From NCBI RefSeq assembly GCF_003149085.1, contig NZ_QGDT01000001.1, forward strand, positions 372,001-436,000: a stretch of DNA of 64,000 nucleotides, given 5' to 3'. The notes under the pieces were generated by a model. That model was not told the origin of the DNA. It ran no database searches and worked only from the letters and a program-made list of their open reading frames with translations. Origin of the DNA: Dyadobacter jejuensis. Lineage in GTDB: Bacteria; Bacteroidota; Bacteroidia; Cytophagales; Spirosomataceae. The translations under genes and the position numbers were made by a program. Below are positions 37,836-47,728 of this stretch, one piece after another; the stretch's first letter is position 1; each line of letters begins with the position of its first letter.

Positions 37836-39068
37836 TTAAGGCAAAATGCAATGCCTCAAAATCCCGTCCCACCATATATTCTCTACCAGCAGTAGTTGGC
37901 CTCTTAGGTTGGTACCTGGAATAAGCTGTACCCATGACAGAATAATCCATAAAAGGCCTAAGGTCACGACTCTGGCGTTGGGCTTCTGCTGGGCCAACCA
38001 ATATAAAAGGGCCCACCATATTAAAACCATAAACGGTGCCAGTAGCCTGTAGCCCGGAGCATCGAAAGGGCTAATAAGCCGCAAGGTAAACAAAAAAATC
38101 AAGTAAGTAAAACCAACCCTCAGGGTTCCCCATGGCCAAAATGATCTCCTGTTAGGAAGTGGGATTTTGTTTTTTTTAACTTCAAAACCGATCCCAATGA
38201 GCAACAGTAGCCTCATGGGGGCCAACACGTTGGCTAAGGTAACCTCAGCCGTAGCCTCGATGTCGTAGCCCAGAAGGGACTTGGATATGCCTGCGGCGAA
38301 AAGTCGAATGTTCTCAAATAGAGCACCATCTAGCAGGATCCTTTCACCACCATATCGCTCGCCCGACCAGTGTAGGTTGGCCTGCCAGTATCCCAGCAAT
38401 CCCAAGGTCCATATCCCCGACAGCAGTAGTAGATGCCCATGGTACCGTCGAAATTTATGGTCCATCAAGGCTTGGAAGCTATGGAATAACGCTACCAAAA
38501 CGATGAAGATACCCGCATAGCGAATGCTTAAAAGGGTAAAGCCGCATAGTAACAATCCTCCAAACTGAATGGTCCCAACATTTTTTTGATACCGCTGGTA
38601 CTGATCCACCCAAATCAATAGTACGCATATAAACAATGGTTCGGACCAGGTATGGGCCCACAGCCGAAGGAAGGGCCCCCACACCAAAAAACTCCCCAAG
38701 AGTAATGCCTTCCTAGGCCCGAAACGGATGCGGATAAAAACGAGTAAAAGCGCTGAGCAAAGTAGGTTAACGATCTTTGAGGCCCAGAGTACTTCCAGGC
38801 TAGTCAGCCGGGCCACTAAGGCTATGGATAGGGAATAGCCCGGTGGGAAGGTGCTGTTCCAGCGGTATCCCTCCCCTTCCATCAATACATATCCATGTCC
38901 TTCCAACAGGTTTTGTGCCGAAGAAAGGTAAACATGTGAATCGATGGTAGTATAATGGTTGGGGTTGATTGCAATGAGTAACCCCACCATCAAGGCATGG
39001 ACTAGCCATAGCCCTGTTAGTAAGGTATTGTACTTGGAATGATTGCTGAAAGATATCATCGTATCCAT
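37836..39068 (-). CDS. Glycosyltransferase family 39-like (ArnT/PMT-type) membrane protein
   Basis: 410 aa from the ATG at 39068; an earlier in-frame start at 39119 would overlap the upstream gene. About ten helices are predicted. The N-terminal loop after the first helix has TTIDSHVYLSSAQNLLEGHGY and NSTFPPGYSLSIALVARL, which fit the acidic first loop of GT-C enzymes that take sugars from polyprenyl phosphate. Targets cannot be read from sequence. It starts 5 nt after the PorU2-like gene, so a shared role in cell-surface glycan or protein modification is possible. Confidence 0.7.
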   Translation of the reverse strand: MDTMISFSNHSKYNTLLTGLWLVHALMVGLLIAINPNHYTTIDSHVYLSSAQNLLEGHGYVLMEGEGYRWNSTFPPGYSLSIALVARLTSLEVLWASKIVNLLCSALLLVFIRIRFGPRKALLLGSFLVWGPFLRLWAHTWSEPLFICVLLIWVDQYQRYQKNVGTIQFGGLLLCGFTLLSIRYAGIFIVLVALFHSFQALMDHKFRRYHGHLLLLSGIWTLGLLGYWQANLHWSGERYGGERILLDGALFENIRLFAAGISKSLLGYDIEATAEVTLANVLAPMRLLLLIGIGFEVKKNKIPLPNRRSFWPWGTLRVGFTYLIFLFTLRLISPFDAPGYRLLAPFMVLIWWALLYWLAQQKPNARVVTLGLLWIILSWVQLIPGTNLRGQLLLVENIWWDGILRHCILP

Positions 39069-39073
39069 GGCCG

Positions 39074-42000
39074 TTATGGTAGGTAGAGTAGGCGGCCTAC
39101 TCGGGGGAAGCCAGGCCATGGCCTAGAAGTATCGGCAGGATAAAATTTATAAAGATATATTCCGGTAGGTCGATAGCCTGGCTCCCAAACGAGCCGGTTG
39201 CTTCCTACATGTATTTTTTGAGTAAAATGAGCGATGCTGCGGCCCCAGATATCCTGTATATGAAGGTGAAAAGGGGCTGGTTCCCAAGTCCCTTCCATGA
39301 TCATCTCGAAAAAGAAAAGGGTTTTAGACGGGTTGGGGCTTACTTGGAAACTTTGCAAGCGCCACGATTGCTGTACCCTAAAATAAATTTCATAGTCTTG
39401 AGCCCAGTTCTGACTTTGGTCTTTGGTCGAGGCCAATAAGTAATAGCTACCCTCGTCCAGGGTTGTAGGAAGGTGAAGCCTGATCAGCAACGTGCCATTC
39501 GGGAGACGCTCCCAGGAAGCCTCGTTGAAATACACCCTTTGTCGGAAACAGTTCGGGCAGTCCTTCTGGAGCCATAATAGGATGGCAGTGGTGTCGGTAA
39601 GGGGAAGGGAATTATTATTGTCGCGGAGGGCTATGAGTAGCTCGGCTCCCGGGGCTACCGGGCCCCCATTTACCGGAATTTGCCCGTCGAGCCATATTTG
39701 TAGGGTCGGTGGAACGCCGTCGGGTATTACCTCAAAGGAAAACTCCTGTGTGTTATTATGAAAATATGCCTCAGGTAAATAGGTTGAGTTACACGTAACC
39801 GTTACTTCGTTGAGTCCCACTCTTCCTAGGCTCTGGTACCCTACAGGGTAAGTTATACGTTCATTTCCTTTTATGGGGGCTATTATTTGGATCATTTCTT
39901 CTATTCGATCGTCATTTCTGACCGTGGTACTGATGCTGACGGAGTCGGAGAAGGAAGTAGGCGAAATATTTAGAAATTCTACGGTAGTCGTGAAAGTGCC
40001 GCCTTCCAGTAAGCTTGAGGTCGTTTTTGACTTGGCTAAGGCCATTATTTCGGGAGGTTGTGGGGGAGCGTCTATCCCCGGGTCGTGATGGATGGCTCTG
40101 GGAGGAGAAGGCCTGCCTACATCGCCGTTCATCCATACCCGCCAATAGGTAAGCGAGCCGGGGGGTAATTGGATGCGGCAGTCTGCCAATCGCGCTTTCG
40201 CTACGATAGACTGTATATGAGGGTTTTTAGTAAACGAGCTGTCATTAGCCCATTGGAACACGACCGTCCCGTCGGCTTGGTCGTGCGGAGCTTGAGCAAT
40301 GAGGTCGACCTGGGTACGATTGGTACTAAAGCCTGTAGTGGGGAGCAAGGGGGTGGCGCCGCCGAAGGGTAAATATAGCGGGAAGGTGAATCGGTTATTG
40401 TCTTCGTTTTCCTCATCGATGAGGTTTTCAGGGTCTATGGTCAGCTCCCAGGATTCTAATCCGGCTTCGGTGAAAACGTTGGGAATCCGGATCATTAATG
40501 TTTGGGCATTACGGCTCAAGTGATAACGAGAATGATGGTGAAAGACAGCCTGCCGGGTAGAAGTCCGGCTAACAGAAATAGCAACCGAGTCGGGGTTTAG
40601 TCTTCCAAAATTTGCCAAACTTACCCGCAATACGAGCGAGTCACTATAGGTAGTGGGTTGATTTCCGCGTTCATCCGTTATGGTCATCCGATGGTTATAC
40701 CAGGTGTAGTCCGCTTTTTGTGCCGGGAAGATGGCTATGGCAGGGTCGCCCTGCAGGTTCATTTGTTCGGCCGTTATGCCATCGTAGATGCTCGAATTCC
40801 GGTTCATATACCTGCTTATGGCCTCCTTTTGGATATCGCCAAACCCTTGGCTATTAAAATTGGAGTCGGCCAGGACCTCATAGAAGCTCTGGCTGTAGCG
40901 CCGGAGCGATGTTGTCCGCCCATTATGGGTGTGTGCAATGGCCAATACGGCGCCCTTTTCTGGAGCCAATATCCAATCGTTGGTAATGGTTTTTTCCCTA
41001 TAAAAAATATTTCCTGTAGCGCATCCATTGACCAACAAAGCCGGGTAGTAGGGGGCATTCTGATAATGACGCCGGGCGTCGGTAGCGAAACCTATATCGA
41101 GGTCTGTTTGGTTTAAGCCCGTATGCCCAAACATGGTTACGAGGGCCACTCCCTGGTTAATAGGCCCGTCGATGGCGATCTGCTCAACTGCCCGTTCCGA
41201 AACCTTAGACAGGGTCTCGATCTGAGGTGCCAGATTGCTTTGATGGAGTATTTCGGCAAACCGATCGACATATTCTCGAAAGACCGAAATCTCGGCCCGC
41301 GATCTTCCCCCACTCAAATGTAGGATACGTTTCCGCCAGCTAGCCGCTTTTTTTTCGGATTCCAAGGCTACTACCTTCTGTAGGTAATCCATAACGGACT
41401 GAGACTGGTCGGTATTGAGCCTTCCTATAGGGATGAGGGGTATAAAAGTACCGCTGCCATTCAGGTTCATGCTCAGCGCGATGTCCGATCCGGGCCAGCC
41501 CGCATTCGGGATCATATCGATGTTTCGGGGTTGGGCGAGTTTTCGGGCCGTTTGAGGATCTATGGATTTGCCGATCAGGAATACATATTTTAAGGGGCTG
41601 CGCTCTGCCAACCAGCCGATCAGCTGGCGGATGGCTAGGGGGCTTGATTCTCCATAATTGAATCGGTCGAACACCTCCTGTATATCCATAACAAGCGGAT
41701 GGAAGTGGCCCCCCGGGGCTGAGGCGCGATAATCGGCGTAGGCCCTTACCGGATCCGTTCCTGCTATGGGTTTACGCAAGCTAGGGTGGGTGATGATGAG
41801 GTAATCGGCGGCCACGTAGTCGATGGGATCGAAAACTACTTTTTGGATATGCGCTATTTTCATAAACTTCCTGACCGCCACGATCTGCCTCGAGTGGGTG
41901 GCTATGCCTGTCGGCCCAGCTTGCAGCTTACTGACTTCTCCTCCTTCGCCTATTGAATAATACGTCCAGGTGCTATCGGCTATTACCTGCCAATTGAAAG

Positions 42001-42991
42001 CGGCTGATTGTTGGAAATACAACGTTTTTTGAGCCGTGCTGTCCTGTAGGTGGCTATATTGCGGGTAGCTCCATTGAACGTACGAAATGGACGTAGAGCC
42101 ACTAAGTGGAAAGGCCATTAAGACTATTTTGTTATCTGCCCCGATATCTTCGGGCAGCAGGGTGGTTTGGAAGGTGGCCGTTTCGTAATTGGCCCAGTCT
42201 AATTGGCCTAGGAAACGACCTGGGGTGGGGCCGCTCCCCATATAAAAATCAACTTGATGGTAACCTGCCCCGAGCCCTACCATCATTACTTTCACTTGGG
42301 ATAGCTGAAACCGGGAGTTTACCGCTTGGTTAAGCGCCAAAGTTAGCGTTTGGCCTGTGGAGGGATCTATGGCCGGGCCCGTCCAGCCTTCTCCAGTATC
42401 GTAAGCGGTACGCACCGACCCAGTAGGGTAGCTGCTCTCCGCCGGATAAAACTGACCAGCTGGATAATGACTGTTAAAGAGCTGGAGGCTTTGTTCAAAA
42501 TGAAAATCCAACGCCTCTTGGATATGGTATAGAGGCTCCTGACGAATTCGTAGGGCAGGTGTGGGAACCGGGTGCCAGGACAAGAAATAGGAGGCCGTGT
42601 CGGAGTATAGACTATAGTAGGCATGTGGCATGGCTGTTGGGCTCGTATAAAGCGAAATGTCGTTGGCGCCATCATTTCTTTCACCATAAAAAACAAGGTC
42701 GCTAAGCCTGCCCGAGTCGGTTTCGGTGATCTGTAAGGGGCATTCCCGCCCCCTCCGGTAGAGGCGGTAGTTGGCCATAGGCAGGTCGCTAACCTCAATA
42801 CCGGCCAGCACGAGTTCCTTAGAAGTTATTCGGTAAAAACCGGTTTTTGAAACGGATATTTTTAGATAAGGTTGGCCCGTGTTAATCCATCCCTGGGGGT
42901 CCACAGATTGTCCCTGCAGCAGTAAGCAGTCCCCCAACAGGAGGATAACGATAGCTATGCCAGAAATCGATGGGATCCATTTCATAACCAA
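39074..42991 (-). CDS. C25-family peptidase, PorU/PorU2-like type IX secretion sortase
   Basis: A 1305-aa exported protein with a signal peptide of about 28 residues. The gingipain-type catalytic domain has H623 in FGHTGL and C657 in LLVNGCATGN, the His/Cys dyad of peptidase family C25. The following QGFGDIQKEAI and NLQGDPAIAIFP segments are typical of PorU proteins. The C-terminus carries a type IX sorting domain (FQVSPNPSKTLFFFEM and PTGIYLYKFY). PorU removes such domains from cargo at the cell surface and attaches the cargo to lipopolysaccharide. Absence of a porV neighbour points to the PorU2 group rather than PorU; this is inference. Confidence 0.85.
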   Translation of the reverse strand: MVMKWIPSISGIAIVILLLGDCLLLQGQSVDPQGWINTGQPYLKISVSKTGFYRITSKELVLAGIEVSDLPMANYRLYRRGRECPLQITETDSGRLSDLVFYGERNDGANDISLYTSPTAMPHAYYSLYSDTASYFLSWHPVPTPALRIRQEPLYHIQEALDFHFEQSLQLFNSHYPAGQFYPAESSYPTGSVRTAYDTGEGWTGPAIDPSTGQTLTLALNQAVNSRFQLSQVKVMMVGLGAGYHQVDFYMGSGPTPGRFLGQLDWANYETATFQTTLLPEDIGADNKIVLMAFPLSGSTSISYVQWSYPQYSHLQDSTAQKTLYFQQSAAFNWQVIADSTWTYYSIGEGGEVSKLQAGPTGIATHSRQIVAVRKFMKIAHIQKVVFDPIDYVAADYLIITHPSLRKPIAGTDPVRAYADYRASAPGGHFHPLVMDIQEVFDRFNYGESSPLAIRQLIGWLAERSPLKYVFLIGKSIDPQTARKLAQPRNIDMIPNAGWPGSDIALSMNLNGSGTFIPLIPIGRLNTDQSQSVMDYLQKVVALESEKKAASWRKRILHLSGGRSRAEISVFREYVDRFAEILHQSNLAPQIETLSKVSERAVEQIAIDGPINQGVALVTMFGHTGLNQTDLDIGFATDARRHYQNAPYYPALLVNGCATGNIFYREKTITNDWILAPEKGAVLAIAHTHNGRTTSLRRYSQSFYEVLADSNFNSQGFGDIQKEAISRYMNRNSSIYDGITAEQMNLQGDPAIAIFPAQKADYTWYNHRMTITDERGNQPTTYSDSLVLRVSLANFGRLNPDSVAISVSRTSTRQAVFHHHSRYHLSRNAQTLMIRIPNVFTEAGLESWELTIDPENLIDEENEDNNRFTFPLYLPFGGATPLLPTTGFSTNRTQVDLIAQAPHDQADGTVVFQWANDSSFTKNPHIQSIVAKARLADCRIQLPPGSLTYWRVWMNGDVGRPSPPRAIHHDPGIDAPPQPPEIMALAKSKTTSSLLEGGTFTTTVEFLNISPTSFSDSVSISTTVRNDDRIEEMIQIIAPIKGNERITYPVGYQSLGRVGLNEVTVTCNSTYLPEAYFHNNTQEFSFEVIPDGVPPTLQIWLDGQIPVNGGPVAPGAELLIALRDNNNSLPLTDTTAILLWLQKDCPNCFRQRVYFNEASWERLPNGTLLIRLHLPTTLDEGSYYLLASTKDQSQNWAQDYEIYFRVQQSWRLQSFQVSPNPSKTLFFFEMIMEGTWEPAPFHLHIQDIWGRSIAHFTQKIHVGSNRLVWEPGYRPTGIYLYKFYPADTSRPWPGFPRVGRLLYLP

Positions 42992-43032
42992 TAGACTAAT
43001 AGGCTATTAAGTTACTATTTTTCTGGGGTATA

Positions 43033-43524
43033 TTATTGCTTTCTGGTAAATATGTTCATTGAAAAAGCGTATTCATGGGACTGGTCGGCACCGTGGTAGA
43101 CCGACGTGCCGAGCCGCCAAAGGTCGCGCCCAACCTCTGGGAAAAACGCATCACCATCTAGCTGCGCATGAACGACCGTCAGATAGAGGATGTCGGCCAA
43201 AAGAATGGCCTCCTTAAAGACACTCGCCCCACCGAGTATAAATACCTCCTCCTCATCGTGCAGTATACCCAGAGCACGCTCTAAATTGTCGGTCCTAATG
43301 GCCCCCGAGAATTCGGTCTGCTGGCGACTGAGCACGACATTTTTATAGGTCGAGTGTAGGGCATCGGGTGCTTCGTAGCTTTTGCGGCCCATTACAAAGG
43401 CTTTTCCGTCGGTAATTTTCCTGAAATTTTCCCATTCGTCAGGTAGATGCCAAGGTAATTGGTTGTTGCGACCAATAACGTGATTCTCACTCATGGCGGC
43501 TATGATACTAATTTTTGGTGTCAT
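43033..43524 (-). CDS. folA: Dihydrofolate reductase
   Basis: 163 aa from the ATG at 43524 (MTPKISIIAAMSENHVIG). A start 12 codons upstream is possible but adds residues not usual in the family. Motifs: HVIGRNNQLPWHLPDEWENFR for folate binding, VMGRKSYEA, and VFILGGASVF for NADPH. It reduces dihydrofolate for thymidylate and purine synthesis. It is 41 nt upstream of the PorU2-like gene on the same strand and may share its transcript. Confidence 0.95.
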   Translation of the reverse strand: MTPKISIIAAMSENHVIGRNNQLPWHLPDEWENFRKITDGKAFVMGRKSYEAPDALHSTYKNVVLSRQQTEFSGAIRTDNLERALGILHDEEEVFILGGASVFKEAILLADILYLTVVHAQLDGDAFFPEVGRDLWRLGTSVYHGADQSHEYAFSMNIFTRKQ

Positions 43525-43665
43525 AGGTGTGTAGTTATAATATGATTTAGATATAGACAATTTATGGTTTTATTTGGAATTTTAAATGGGTGCGTAAATA
43601 TATCTGCCATTTATCCTGAAATTGAGCCATTCAACAGGAATCCATCTTTTAATTAGCACAGTACC

Positions 43666-43696
43666 TTGCATCACAAAGTACCTGTGTATACCTTTG
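43666..43696 (+). promoter_or_regulatory. Promoter of padR-pspC-GIN cluster
   Basis: TTG (43666-43668), 20 nt, TACCTTTG (43689-43696), a good match to the Bacteroidetes promoter. The start codon of the PadR gene is 79 nt downstream of the -7 element. Confidence 0.7.
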
Positions 43697-43775
43697 TATT
43701 ATTAGTCGTGCAAAAGGACACGTTTGCCGCTATTAGCCATGAACAAGCAATTGCCTTATTTTAAATGAAAGAGAT

Positions 43776-44138
43776 ATGAACATAGAAAATGCCCAGGTGC
43801 AGATGCGTAAGGGGATTCTCGAATTCTGCATTCTGCACATCATATCGAGGGGGGAAGTATATGCCTCAGATATGTTGGATGAGTTAACCTCTGCCCGGAT
43901 GATGGTGGTAGAGGGGACCTTGTATCCATTATTGACGCGTTTGAAAAATTCGGGTTGGTTGGAATACAAATGGGTGGAATCCTCTTCGGGGCCTCCCAGG
44001 AAGTATTATGTATTGACCGAAGAAGGGAAGGTATTTATGGAGGCCATGGAGACCACCTGGTTCGACCTGGCCGATTCCGTTTCATATGTCATAAAACGCA
44101 CCGAGGAGATCCGATCCAAGGGTGTGCAACCATCTTGA
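43776..44138 (+). CDS. PadR-family transcriptional regulator
   Basis: A 120-aa winged-helix protein: MRKGILEFCILHIISRGEVYASDMLDEL as the first helices, VVEGTLYPLLTRLKNSGWLEYKW as recognition helix and wing, and a C-terminal dimerisation helix. PadR proteins repress stress or efflux genes. Here it is directly followed by a PspC-domain gene, a common Bacteroidota pair, so it probably controls its own operon. Confidence 0.93.
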   Translation: MNIENAQVQMRKGILEFCILHIISRGEVYASDMLDELTSARMMVVEGTLYPLLTRLKNSGWLEYKWVESSSGPPRKYYVLTEEGKVFMEAMETTWFDLADSVSYVIKRTEEIRSKGVQPS

Positions 44139-44175
44139 TCCTAACTGATCCCATAACGATATTGATTTCAGCATC

Positions 44176-46710
44176 ATGAAAAAGACAATCAGCATAAATA
44201 TAGGTGGCATCATCTTCCATATTGAGGAAGACGGCTACGAGAGGCTTAAGAACTATTTGTCCTCCATTCAACGATACTTCAGTGGCTTTGCCGATAGCCA
44301 AGAGATCGTTTCGGATATTGAAGCACGGGTAGCCGAAAGATTTTACAACAAGCAAAAGGCCGATTCGAAGCAAGTTATTTCTCTCGTGGACGTAGAGGAG
44401 TTGATAGGGGCCATGGGTACGGTAGCCGACTTTCAAGAGTTAGAGGAATCTGAAGATATATTGGCCGATCCTTTGGAGGTTACCAATGGGGAGTCGACCG
44501 AGGGGGAGCCATCACATTCCAAATCCCAGGGTACCTTTGCTACCCCTCAGGAAGAGCAAGCGAGGTTTGCTCCTAAGGATCCCCGCAAGTTTTATCGGGA
44601 TCTGAAGCGTAAACTAATTGGTGGGGTAGCCGCAGGCTTAGCCAATTATTTTACCGTCGATCCTATCTGGGTCCGGTTGGCTTTTTTAATCTGTGTGGTA
44701 GGCCTACCGGCTGGTTCTGGAATGATGAATTTAAACCTAGAAGATGAGCTAGGGCCTATTTCGGGAATTATCGTGCTGGTTTACCTGGCCATGTGGGTGG
44801 CCTTCCCGGGCTCCTCTACCTTGGAAGAGGATACCAATATCAAGAAGTTTTACCGCGACCCCGACCGTAAAGTGGTAGGTGGGGTAGCAGCGGGGATCGC
44901 CTCTTACTTTGGGATAGACCTGGGCGTGGTTCGTTTTCTATGGGTACTTTCCATTTTATTTTTCGGGACAGGGCTACTCATCTACATCGTCCTATGGGTG
45001 ATAGCCCCTTCGGCCAACACCCTTACCGAAAAAATGGAAATGCAGGGGGAACCCATTACGCTTTCCAATATTGAATCGAATATCAAGCAAAGCCTAAATT
45101 TGGATGCGGGAGCGGGAGAAGAGCCCGTCGCTTCTAAGATCGTACTCTTCCCTTTCCGGGCTATCGCCTTGATTATTGCAGCCCTGGGCAAAATTTTTAA
45201 GGGGCTAGGCCCTATCCTCCGGGTATTTGTGGGGGTAATATTGGTAGGCTTTTCCGCTACCGCCTTATTGGGGATACTCATAGCGGCTAGTGTAGCCTTA
45301 GGGGTAACTTCGGCGGTTCCTCTGGAGGGGATGCCTATTCCTTTTTTGATTTTTCAGGAGCTTCCAGCTAGTCTGATCATATCGGCAATCTTGTTGGCCA
45401 TCATTCCCTTAATAGCCTTTTTAATGCTGGGGTTGACCCTTTTGGGCAACCGTCGCATCGTTCCACCGTCGGTTTGGCTTACCATGGCCGGATTATGGAT
45501 CGTCGGCATCATAGGGTCTACCATTGGAGGCATTGCCTACCAGCGCAATTTTGCCACCAGAGGTGAAGTAGTACAGACAGAAATGCACCAGTTGCCCAAT
45601 GGAATCCTGAGGTTCGATAAGGTAGACGACTATGAGGTAGACCATCTGGACCTGGATATCCGGTTGGCAGCGTATGCAACCCAAGATAGCCTAAAGATAG
45701 AAAAGAAAATGTACTCTAGAGGACGTAACAAGGAAGAGGCCAAACGAATCGCCGCCAAGCTGACTTACCAAGCCGTATGGCAGGACTCTACCCTGGTGTT
45801 CCATGAAGGACCCGAATTGGGGGCTTTGTCTAGCTTCAGAAACCAGAGGATCGGCCTGACGGTCTTCATTCCTTACGATCGGCCTTTCATCATGAGTGAG
45901 CGTTTTTACCATGCTAGCCAGCACTGGGGCGATGGATTTTCGGCCATGAAACGGTACAACCTCGACGAGGACGATGTGGATTGGAACGGACTTCGGTGGG
46001 TCATGCTCCGCGACTCGGGGCTGGTATGCACCAACATTCCCGAACGGTTTTTGAGAGACGAAGAAGAAGGAGGTCAGTCTTACTCTTACGACGACTCCGA
46101 CAGTGAGCTGGATATGGGAGAAAGGGGTACTTATATCAAACAATTTCCAGTTGACGATTTTAACAAAATCGATTTGGGAGGTGCTTATGTGATTAGCATT
46201 CGCCAAGGTACGGAGTACCGCATCACGGCCGATGGAGAAGTAGATGACGTGGATGATATTGAGGTGCGCGTAGACAATGGGACCTTGAAAGTAAACCGTT
46301 CCGACGATTTTAGCATATTTGGTAATAACAAATGGAAAAGGGTAGGGCTGGTGATCACCACGCCCAACCTGGAGCGCCTCGAACTATCGGGTGCCAATAA
46401 AGCTAGGGTATCGGGTTTTAAGGGTCTTAATAAGCTGTATGTCGATGTGAGTGGGGCTTCTCAGACGGAGATTGACGTGGAAACGAACCAACTCCTTGTG
46501 GATATGTCGGGCGCCTCCAAGCTGACCTTGAAGGGGTCGGCCAGCCAAGTCGAATTGGACATTTCGGGGGCTTGTAAAGTCGATGCCACTCGTATGGGGA
46601 TAGGAAGTGCGCGTGTCTCCGCATCGGGTGCTTCCCGAGCCGAAATGGGCCGGGTAGGTAATATTGAAAAGCACACTTCTGGCGCTAGCAAGGTAGAGGT
46701 GAACCAATAG
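44176..46710 (+). CDS. PspC-domain membrane protein with C-terminal GIN (DUF2807-type) domain
   Basis: 844 aa. Residues 1-90 form a soluble N-terminal domain (MKKTISINIGGIIFHIEEDG) with an acidic linker. Two PspC domains follow, at about 138-212 (RKLIGGVAAGLANYF) and 223-278 (RKVVGGVAAGIASYFGI), then four more membrane helices up to about 440. The outer part ends with a repetitive beta-rich domain (about 655-844) containing recurring SGAxK units. PspC proteins sense membrane stress; the GIN-type domain is probably a periplasmic beta-helix. It lies 37 nt after padR. Confidence 0.88.
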   Translation: MKKTISINIGGIIFHIEEDGYERLKNYLSSIQRYFSGFADSQEIVSDIEARVAERFYNKQKADSKQVISLVDVEELIGAMGTVADFQELEESEDILADPLEVTNGESTEGEPSHSKSQGTFATPQEEQARFAPKDPRKFYRDLKRKLIGGVAAGLANYFTVDPIWVRLAFLICVVGLPAGSGMMNLNLEDELGPISGIIVLVYLAMWVAFPGSSTLEEDTNIKKFYRDPDRKVVGGVAAGIASYFGIDLGVVRFLWVLSILFFGTGLLIYIVLWVIAPSANTLTEKMEMQGEPITLSNIESNIKQSLNLDAGAGEEPVASKIVLFPFRAIALIIAALGKIFKGLGPILRVFVGVILVGFSATALLGILIAASVALGVTSAVPLEGMPIPFLIFQELPASLIISAILLAIIPLIAFLMLGLTLLGNRRIVPPSVWLTMAGLWIVGIIGSTIGGIAYQRNFATRGEVVQTEMHQLPNGILRFDKVDDYEVDHLDLDIRLAAYATQDSLKIEKKMYSRGRNKEEAKRIAAKLTYQAVWQDSTLVFHEGPELGALSSFRNQRIGLTVFIPYDRPFIMSERFYHASQHWGDGFSAMKRYNLDEDDVDWNGLRWVMLRDSGLVCTNIPERFLRDEEEGGQSYSYDDSDSELDMGERGTYIKQFPVDDFNKIDLGGAYVISIRQGTEYRITADGEVDDVDDIEVRVDNGTLKVNRSDDFSIFGNNKWKRVGLVITTPNLERLELSGANKARVSGFKGLNKLYVDVSGASQTEIDVETNQLLVDMSGASKLTLKGSASQVELDISGACKVDATRMGIGSARVSASGASRAEMGRVGNIEKHTSGASKVEVNQ

Positions 46711-46792
46711 TTTCTTTCTGATTGGTTTTAATTTAATAGGAAGGGGTGCAACATTTTAATAAATATTACATCTATCATAAAAAACTAAAAAT

Positions 46793-47479
46793 ATGAAAAC
46801 CAATATACTGACCTTACTCTTTTTCTTGGCCCTTTCAATAATGGTAAGTGCTCAAGATACCCGCCAGTTTACTGAAAAGGGCTTCACCCGTATTTCTATG
46901 GGTAGTGCCTTTAAGGTGAATGTGGAACAGGGGGCCAATTTTAGGATCGTAGCTACAGGCCGGCAAGAGGACCTGTCGGCCCTAAAGGCCACGGTAAAAG
47001 GAGGGACTCTTAGCCTGGGGTATGATAATAATATCAGGCAAAATAACCGGAGCGAAGTGAAGATTAACATTATAATGCCTAGCTTGGAAGCTGTTGATTT
47101 TTCAGGGGCCAGCAAGGTCAATGTAGGACGGTTTTCTGGGGCGAAAAATATAGACGTCGAGGTGTCAGGTGCTTCTAAGGTGATGATGGATTTGTCGGCC
47201 GATAAAGTAGCGGTTTCCCTTAGTGGGGCCTCAGGACTCGGCCTGAAAGGATCTTGTGCCGTCTTGAATGGAGAAGTATCGGGAGCCTCGTCTTTGAAAG
47301 CGATGGAGCTAATCTGTGAAGAGGTCATTATAGAAGCTTCTGGGGCTAGTAGTGCCCAGGTAGTTGCTCAAAAAGAACTTAGAGCGGAGGCTAGCGGAGC
47401 CAGTAGTGTGAGGTATGCGGGTGCGGTCAAAAATGTGCAGTCGCATACTTCGGGTGCTAGCTCGGTGAAGCGTAAATAA
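46793..47479 (+). CDS. Secreted GIN-domain (DUF2807) protein with SGAS repeats
   Basis: 228 aa with a signal peptide (about 1-20, ending VSAQ). The mature protein begins FTEKGFTRISMGSAFKVNVEQG, the usual head of the domain, then shows seven SGAS units and one SGAK, spaced about 14-20 residues, as expected of a beta-helix with one motif per turn. It is a paralogue of the last part of the PspC protein just upstream. The 82-nt gap holds no obvious terminator, so it is probably in the same operon. Function unknown. Confidence 0.88.
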   Translation: MKTNILTLLFFLALSIMVSAQDTRQFTEKGFTRISMGSAFKVNVEQGANFRIVATGRQEDLSALKATVKGGTLSLGYDNNIRQNNRSEVKINIIMPSLEAVDFSGASKVNVGRFSGAKNIDVEVSGASKVMMDLSADKVAVSLSGASGLGLKGSCAVLNGEVSGASSLKAMELICEEVIIEASGASSAQVVAQKELRAEASGASSVRYAGAVKNVQSHTSGASSVKRK

Positions 47480-47500
47480 GGTAACGTTTTTAGCTAAATA

Positions 47501-47533
47501 AAAAGAAAGTCGGTGAAAGCCGACTTTTTTTAT
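47501..47533 (+). terminator. Terminator after the GIN-domain gene
   Basis: AAAGTCGG (47506-47513) pairs with CCGACTTT (47520-47527) around a 6-nt loop, extended by A-T pairs, and followed by a T-run. Ends the padR-pspC-GIN transcript. Confidence 0.88.
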
Positions 47534-47728
47534 TTATCGGGATAAAAATAGGGTGTATCCCCAATTTTTCCGTTTATGTAATTCTCGAAATGATTACTTC
47601 CTAGTAAATTTACATTTCCTATCTGAAAATGCAAAGCTAAAACCAATTGAATTCCTCAAGGATAACTAAGCGATCTCCTGCCGCAACGGGCCCTTGAAAA
47701 TCGAAAAGGGAAAAGTAAATTTGAATGA

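Noticed and set aside
37786..38019. N-terminal extension of the DUF4290 protein
   Set aside because: Mostly overlaps the glycosyltransferase coding region in another frame, and a -7 promoter element lies between it and the TTG start chosen.
46650..47479. SGAS-coding repeats as a DNA repeat element
   Set aside because: The repetition is at protein level in an intact reading frame with diverged codons, so it reflects a beta-helix protein and not a mobile repeat.
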